Below the pieces are notes generated by a model. It made no database searches, was not told the origin of the DNA, and saw only the letters and a list, made by a program, of their open reading frames with translations. Shown in pieces: positions 5,700 through 10,107 of a DNA stretch of 10,107 nucleotides; position 1 is the stretch's first letter; each line of letters opens with the position of its first letter. Position numbers and translations under genes: made by a program. Source of the DNA: Clostridia bacterium (GTDB lineage: Bacteria > Bacillota > Clostridia > TANB77 > UBA1234). Location: positions 1 to 10,107 of the forward strand of contig CAADXZ010000050.1 of assembly GCA_900753135.1 (NCBI GenBank), in the 5' to 3' direction.

Positions 5700-7343
5700 T
5701 TATTGTTTTAATATTTCAACTATTTGATCTTCTAAGCATCTCAATTTTTCCATAATTGTTGCTACTTTTTTATCAGTTGTCTCTTGTTTCAAGTCTTCAC
5801 TTACTATAGATGTCATCTCATCTAATTCCTCACGAAGAGTTTCCATCTTCTCCAAGATTTCAAGTCTAATATACTTATTCTCATTAGGTGACTTAAGCTC
5901 TGCAGCCTTTCTAATCTTATCGATATCAATTTCGTAAACGTCTCCTCTATAAGGTATATCAACAGAAATTCCAAACTTATTATCAATTTCATCTGCTAAT
6001 GCATATTGTGCATCTTCATCACCATGCACCAAATATATTTGCTTTGGCTTTTTCTTAAACGTATCTATAAAATCTAGCAATCCCATTTGGTCTGCATGAC
6101 CAGAAAAAGCTTCAATATAATCAACTTCAGCATTTACTGTTATTTCTTCGCCAAATATTTTTACATTCTTAGCACCATCTACAATTTTTCTTCCTAAGGT
6201 TCCAATTGCCTGATAGCCAACAAACAATATTGTGCTATCTTTTCTCCATAAATTATGTTTCAAATGGTGCTTAATTCTACCGACTTCACACATTCCACTT
6301 GCAGATATTATTATCGACTGATTTGCGTTTTCATTTAATTCTCTAGATTCTTCAACTGATTGAGTAAAACGAAGTCCATTAAAGTCTAACGGTCTTTTTC
6401 CTTCTCTTATATCTTCTTGAACTTCTTCATCTAAGCAGTCTAAATTCTTTAAAAATACTTCTGTTGCTGATGTTGCAAGAGGACTATCAACGTAAACCTT
6501 TGCATTCATTATTTCATCAAACTCACGTTTCATATTTGGATCATCAGTTTGTTTAGTCTTTTGTATTTCATACAAAATCTCTTGTGTTCTACCAACAGCA
6601 AATGATGGAATTACAACGTTTCCACCTCTTTCCAAAGTTTTGGAAACGATATTTAAAAACTCTTCAGCCTTGTTTTCTTTTCTGTCATGTAGTCTATTTC
6701 CATAGGTTGATTCCATTATTAAAATATCCGTTTCGTCAATTATTGAATGTTCTCTTAGTAATGGTATATCATTATTACCTAAGTCACCAGTAAATACTAT
6801 TTTTTGTTCTTCGCCATCTTCTTTAACCCACACTTCAATAATTGCAGAACCAAGCATATGACCAGCATCTCTAAATCTCACTTTAATGTTTTGATCAATT
6901 TGAAAAATCTCATCATAAGCAACACTTTCAAATAATGATAACGAATCAACTGCATCATCATATGTGTAAAGTGGTGGTAACTCATGTTTACCTTCTCTTT
7001 TTCTTTTTCTATTTAACCACTCAATTTCTGATTCCTGTATATAACCACTATCAGGTAACATTATTCCACATAAATCACAAGTAGCTTTTGTAGCATATAC
7101 AGGACCTCTATATCCATCAACATATAGCTTTGGTATTCTTCCAGAATGGTCTATATGTGCATGAGATAGCAACATAAAGTCTATTTCTTCAGGATTAAAC
7201 AAAAACTCATCACTATTTAGCAATATTTCCTTTTGTTGTCCTTGATACAATCCACAATCCATAATAAACTTTTTATTCTTTGTCTCAACTAAAATGTTTG
7301 AACCTGTAACAGTTCGAGTTGCACCTAGAAAGGTAATTTTCAT
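5700..7343 (-). CDS. beta-CASP metallo-beta-lactamase ribonuclease, YSH1/CPSF73 type
   Basis: This is a 547-residue, two-zinc cytoplasmic nuclease of the group related to eukaryotic CPSF73/Ysh1 and to RNase J, expected to process or degrade RNA. Motifs in order are D29 (MDCGLYQG), SHAHIDHSG with H61/H63/D65/H66, H162 (AGHMLGSA), D187 (TGDLGN), E211 (MESTYGN), the beta-CASP segment with PSFAVGRTQE (246-255) and DSPLA, SASGMCEVGRIKHH, GYQAIGTLGR, H416 (FSGHADQ) and H440 (LVHGDED). All catalytic positions are intact. A roughly 55-residue C-terminal tail (about 493-546), rich in E, K and L with heptad-like spacing, should form a coiled coil, perhaps for dimerisation. The start at 7343 has AAGGAGG 6 nt upstream. 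It lies 111 bp after ftsK with no clear terminator between, so read-through is possible, although a weak promoter candidate is also present. Length and motifs are normal for the family. Confidence 0.9.
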   Translation of the reverse strand: MKITFLGATRTVTGSNILVETKNKKFIMDCGLYQGQQKEILLNSDEFLFNPEEIDFMLLSHAHIDHSGRIPKLYVDGYRGPVYATKATCDLCGIMLPDSGYIQESEIEWLNRKRKREGKHELPPLYTYDDAVDSLSLFESVAYDEIFQIDQNIKVRFRDAGHMLGSAIIEVWVKEDGEEQKIVFTGDLGNNDIPLLREHSIIDETDILIMESTYGNRLHDRKENKAEEFLNIVSKTLERGGNVVIPSFAVGRTQEILYEIQKTKQTDDPNMKREFDEIMNAKVYVDSPLATSATEVFLKNLDCLDEEVQEDIREGKRPLDFNGLRFTQSVEESRELNENANQSIIISASGMCEVGRIKHHLKHNLWRKDSTILFVGYQAIGTLGRKIVDGAKNVKIFGEEITVNAEVDYIEAFSGHADQMGLLDFIDTFKKKPKQIYLVHGDEDAQYALADEIDNKFGISVDIPYRGDVYEIDIDKIRKAAELKSPNENKYIRLEILEKMETLREELDEMTSIVSEDLKQETTDKKVATIMEKLRCLEDQIVEILKQ

Positions 7344-7382
7344 ATGTATCCTCCTTATATATTAATAATATGTGTTAAACTC

Positions 7383-7410
7383 ATTATCTTCTACTATATA
7401 ATCTTGTCCT
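7383..7410 (-). promoter_or_regulatory. Possible promoter for the YSH1-type nuclease gene
   Basis: On the minus strand, AGGACA (7410-7405) is followed after 16 nt by GATAAT (7388-7383), 40 bp before the ATG at 7343. The -10 is good and the -35 is poor. It lies in the 111-bp gap after ftsK, where I find no convincing terminator. Confidence 0.35.
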
Positions 7411-7454
7411 ACGTTTATTTTATTCTGCCATTCTTAATTATATAACAAAATATT

Positions 7455-9893
7455 CTATTCTTCCGTTTCGTCATTTTCGTCAGTTTCGTAATTCTCTTCA
7501 TTTTCTTCGAAGCTCACGTCACCTTGTTCTTTCATCTCTTCCCATTCTTCTTTAGAAATCAATGCTTTTCTTGGTTTAGAGCCTTGTGATTCAGATATTA
7601 TTCCTCTTTCTTCCATCTGATCTACTATTCTACCGGCTCTTGCATATCCTACTCTAAATTTTCTTTGAATCATAGACGCTGATACTTGTCCCATGTTAAC
7701 TGCAAGCTCAATCGCATCTGTTAAATATTCATCACAATCATCTTCATCATCTGAAACAACTTGAGCTGTATCAGTCTTTTCTAATTTTTCTATAACATTT
7801 TGATTGTATATAGCAGGTGTACTTTCTTTTATTGCATCAACAACACTTTCAATTTCACCGTCAGAAACGAACGCACCTTGCAATCTAATAGGCTTTGCTT
7901 CTCCAATCGGTAAGAATAACATATCACCTCTACCAAGTAACTTTTCTGCACCAGCCATATCAAGAATTGTTCTTGAGTCAACTTGTGAAGAAACAGTAAA
8001 TGCGATACGCGAAGGTATATTGGCTTTAATAATACCTGTAATAACATCAACAGAAGGTCTTTGTGTTGCTATAATTAAGAACATACCAGCGGCTCTCGCC
8101 ATCTGTGCAAGTCTACATATAGCATCTTCAACTTCATTTGAAGCAACCATCATTAAGTCTGCAAGCTCGTCTACTATAATAACTATTTGTGGAAGAACGC
8201 CTTCTTCTCCTTCATTTCTAAGTAATTCATTATATCCTTTAATGTCTCTTACACCCTTTGAGGCAAATAAATTATATCTATTAACCATTTCCTGAACAGC
8301 CCAATTTAAAGCACCAGCCGCCTTTTTAGGATCTGTAACGACAGGAATTAATAAGTGTGGTATTCCATTATATACACCAAGTTCAACAACTTTTGGGTCT
8401 ATCAAAATCAATTTAACTTCATTTGGTGTTGCTTTATATAATATACTCATGATAATAGAATTTATACATACACTTTTACCAGAACCAGTACTACCAGATA
8501 TAAGCATATGAGGCATCTTTGAAATATCTGCTACATATGGAACACCATCTATAGACTTACCTAATGCAAAAGAAACTTTGGATGTAGCATTTTCAAATTC
8601 TTCAGATTCAATTACTTCACGAAGCGTAACCATGTCTGTAGACTTGTTTGGCACCTCTATTCCAACCGCAGATTTTCCTGGTATAGGGGCCTCTATTCTT
8701 ATTGATTTAGCAGCAAGATTTAATGCTATATCATCAGATAGATTCAATATTTTACTTACTTTAACACCAATGCTTGGTTGAAGTTCATATCGTGTAACTG
8801 TTGGCCCTCTAGTTACATTAGTAACCTTTGCCTCAACGCCAAAACTTGCTAATGTTTTTTGAAGTTTTATTGCAATTTCCTTTAATTCCTTTGTTGAATA
8901 ATCTTTTCCCGTACGTTTAACTTGTTTTAATAAGTCAATCGATGGAAATTCATAATTTTCATACTCTTCCATTGTGTTATGCTCTAAGTTCAATTCTTCA
9001 GGTTCATTATCCTCTTTTTCTTCATTTTTTCTCTTTGAGAATAATTCCTTTATATTCTGTTTGGCATGTTCTTTTTCTTCTTTTAGTTTTTCTAATGTTT
9101 CATCTTCGTCTTCTTCAACAAGTTCTTCTGCCTCGTTTTCGCTTTCAACTGTTTCTTCAGGTTCATCTGTTTCATCAGCTTCTTCCGATTCATCTCCATA
9201 TCCGTCAAGGTCAATATTTAATTGTTCCGCTTTTTCATATATATCTGATGTTTGTGCTGCAATCTTTCTAAATTTCTCGCTATTATTTTTGTATTTCTTC
9301 TTATCGTTTTGAAACTCTTTTCTAGTTGCAGAAATTAAATCTTCAAAGATATCTCTTATGGCTATTACAATAGCAGACAAAGTTATTCCCGTAGTTATCG
9401 AAGCAATAACTATAACAAGGCTCCACAAAATAACTTTAGTAGCAATCATTCCAAAGCATAAATTAAGTAAATAAACAATTGATGAACCTACTATTCCTCC
9501 ACCGATTCCATTCATGCCCATTTGGCACCAAGCTTTTAAATAATCAAACGGTACACTCAATTCCAAATCATTGAAATAATTTAGTGCATTTGAAAACGTA
9601 GAAATTATTGCAGAGGAAAGGAAAAACATTATAATTACTAAGAATGATTTTAACTTTAACCTTGAAAAATCCCTAAATATAACATATATTCCAAGCACTA
9701 TCAAGGTTATTGGAATTGCATACATTATATTTCCAATACAACCCAGCAATACATTTTTTATAAATCCTCCAACAATTCCGGTGTCGGAGCCATATATCAA
9801 AATAGACATTATAACGCCAATTAAAACTAACGAAATAGAAGCCATATCTATATTAATTTCCAAACTCTTCTTTTTCTTTTTTCTCTTTGTCAT
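7455..9893 (-). CDS. ftsK: FtsK/SpoIIIE DNA translocase
   Basis: This membrane-anchored ATP-driven DNA pump moves chromosomal DNA through the division or sporulation septum; in clostridia one gene may serve both roles (SpoIIIE). Numbering is from ATG 9893, giving 812 residues. After a basic N-terminus (KRKKKKK), hydrophobic helices lie at about 18-35, 55-75, 82-100, 130-150 and 155-178. A long acidic linker (about 228-310) follows, then the motor: Walker A GSTGSGKS at 467-474, Walker B VIIVDE at 571-576 and ATQRPSVDVITG at about 609-620. The C-terminal winged-helix gamma domain (about 722-781, with QRKFRVGYARAGRIVDQME) reads orienting DNA sequences. An acidic tail ends the protein. An in-frame ATG at 9983 would add 30 residues, but it has no ribosome binding site and that stretch holds a promoter. 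ATG 9893 has GGAGAGGTG about 9 nt upstream, so I chose it. Confidence 0.93.
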   Translation of the reverse strand: MTKRKKKKKSLEINIDMASISLVLIGVIMSILIYGSDTGIVGGFIKNVLLGCIGNIMYAIPITLIVLGIYVIFRDFSRLKLKSFLVIIMFFLSSAIISTFSNALNYFNDLELSVPFDYLKAWCQMGMNGIGGGIVGSSIVYLLNLCFGMIATKVILWSLVIVIASITTGITLSAIVIAIRDIFEDLISATRKEFQNDKKKYKNNSEKFRKIAAQTSDIYEKAEQLNIDLDGYGDESEEADETDEPEETVESENEAEELVEEDEDETLEKLKEEKEHAKQNIKELFSKRKNEEKEDNEPEELNLEHNTMEEYENYEFPSIDLLKQVKRTGKDYSTKELKEIAIKLQKTLASFGVEAKVTNVTRGPTVTRYELQPSIGVKVSKILNLSDDIALNLAAKSIRIEAPIPGKSAVGIEVPNKSTDMVTLREVIESEEFENATSKVSFALGKSIDGVPYVADISKMPHMLISGSTGSGKSVCINSIIMSILYKATPNEVKLILIDPKVVELGVYNGIPHLLIPVVTDPKKAAGALNWAVQEMVNRYNLFASKGVRDIKGYNELLRNEGEEGVLPQIVIIVDELADLMMVASNEVEDAICRLAQMARAAGMFLIIATQRPSVDVITGIIKANIPSRIAFTVSSQVDSRTILDMAGAEKLLGRGDMLFLPIGEAKPIRLQGAFVSDGEIESVVDAIKESTPAIYNQNVIEKLEKTDTAQVVSDDEDDCDEYLTDAIELAVNMGQVSASMIQRKFRVGYARAGRIVDQMEERGIISESQGSKPRKALISKEEWEEMKEQGDVSFEENEENYETDENDETEE

Positions 9894-9900
9894 CTTTTGT

Positions 9901-9947
9901 ATCACCTCTCCAACAAATATCTTATCGCAATCAAGAATTAAATGCAA
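9901..9947 (-). promoter_or_regulatory. Promoter and ribosome binding site deciding the ftsK start
   Basis: On the minus strand, TTGCAT (9947-9942), a 17-nt spacer and TAAGAT (9924-9919) form a good sigma-A-type promoter. GGAGAGGTGAT (9911-9901) follows, ending 7 nt before the ATG at 9893. The leader would be only about 20 nt. These elements lie inside the longer reading frame that begins at 9983, which argues against that start. Confidence 0.55.
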
Positions 9948-10021
9948 GGTAATTTCATTATCTTTATCGCTTTCATTCTTCATACTTTAAATGTTCAAAA
10001 GTTTACAAGTAAAAAGAACAC

Positions 10022-10054
10022 AAGAAAGATGAAAATCTTCGATTTTCATTCTTT
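10022..10054 (-). terminator. Hairpin upstream of ftsK, copy of the one at 5622-5656
   Basis: ATGAAAATC / GATTTTCAT forms a 9-bp stem with a TTC loop, extended by AAAG / CTTT across a one-base bulge. On the minus strand it is followed by a T-rich tract (TTGTGTTCTTTTT), so it may terminate a gene lying to the right of the window. It shares 25 of 28 bases with the start of the 5622-5656 hairpin. Confidence 0.5.
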
Positions 10055-10061
10055 CGTCCCT

Positions 10062-10096
10062 CGAGAGTTTTCAACCGAAAGGAAGAAAATCTCTCG
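10062..10096. repeat. Inverted repeat with a possible GNRA-type tip
   Basis: CGAGAGTTTTC (10062-10072) pairs with GAAAA-T-CTCTCG (10085-10096) with one bulged T. Inside are a symmetric AA/AA internal loop and a CC-GAAA-GG cap. As a plus-strand RNA the cap would be a GAAA tetraloop; on the minus strand the loop is TTTC. Its direction and role are unknown. Confidence 0.5.
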
Positions 10097-10107
10097 CATA
10101 AATTAAT

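Larger units (their letters stand above)
9984..10107. other. Non-coding stretch upstream of ftsK with two hairpins
   Basis: No gene is visible in the 124 bp at the right edge. It holds two adjacent inverted repeats, described separately, and an AT-rich spacer. On the minus strand the pair would lie after whatever gene precedes ftsK, with TTGTGTTCTTTTT following the inner hairpin. That fits termination of an upstream unit. Confidence 0.5.

Noticed and set aside
7804..8295. Plus-strand open frame of 163 residues
   Set aside because: It is opposite the highly conserved FtsK motor domain. The length is a by-product of codon use on the other strand.
9041..9240. Repetitive TTC/TCT-rich tract considered as a tandem repeat or CRISPR-like array
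   Set aside because: There are no regular units or spacers. It is explained as the coding sequence of the acidic linker.
8974..9312. Serine- and phenylalanine-rich plus-strand frame that looks like low-complexity repeat protein
   Set aside because: It is the complement of the glutamate/aspartate-rich FtsK linker, where GAA/GAT codons read as TTC/ATC on the other strand.

Overview
The window is AT-rich (about 30% GC by eye). It has strong AGGAGG-type ribosome binding sites, short intergenic gaps and families typical of low-GC Clostridia/Firmicutes: an FtsK/SpoIIIE translocase, MtaB, a DUF421 plus DUF4363 pair, and beta-CASP metallo-beta-lactamase nucleases. The species cannot be named from this sequence. 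Nothing marks it as a mobile element: I see no transposase, integrase, CRISPR array, tRNA or rRNA. It reads as an ordinary chromosomal housekeeping/envelope region.

Layout: seven of the eight genes lie on the minus strand, so transcription mostly runs from high to low coordinates. At the right edge is a 124-bp non-coding stretch with two hairpins. It is followed by ftsK/spoIIIE (7455-9893 with my corrected start) and a canonical YSH1/CPSF-type beta-CASP nuclease (5700-7343), closed by a strong hairpin terminator at 5664-5694. The only plus-strand gene is a small four-helix membrane protein resembling PF04020 (5235-5603). It is divergent from a DUF421-DUF4363 membrane-protein operon (5018 down to 3939). 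The 216-bp divergent gap carries a near-consensus Fur/PerR-like box and a separate 16-bp palindrome.

Further left is a second beta-CASP protein (2150-3790) of almost the same length as the first. It keeps its metal ligands but has several altered family motifs. It is followed, across an intercistronic hairpin, by a membrane-anchored calcineurin-like metallophosphoesterase (1232-2092). That unit ends at a good terminator (1177-1205). The tRNA methylthiotransferase gene mtaB starts 48 bp beyond it and runs off the left edge.

Functional reading: the window combines chromosome translocation (FtsK), RNA processing or decay (two beta-CASP proteins), tRNA modification (MtaB) and envelope proteins of poorly known function (DUF421, DUF4363, PF04020-like, YkuE-like phosphoesterase). 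No wholly new multi-gene system is evident. The points most worth following up are the divergent beta-CASP paralogue and its unit with the phosphoesterase, the Fur/PerR-like box in front of the small membrane protein, and a hairpin sequence found at two loci 4.4 kb apart.
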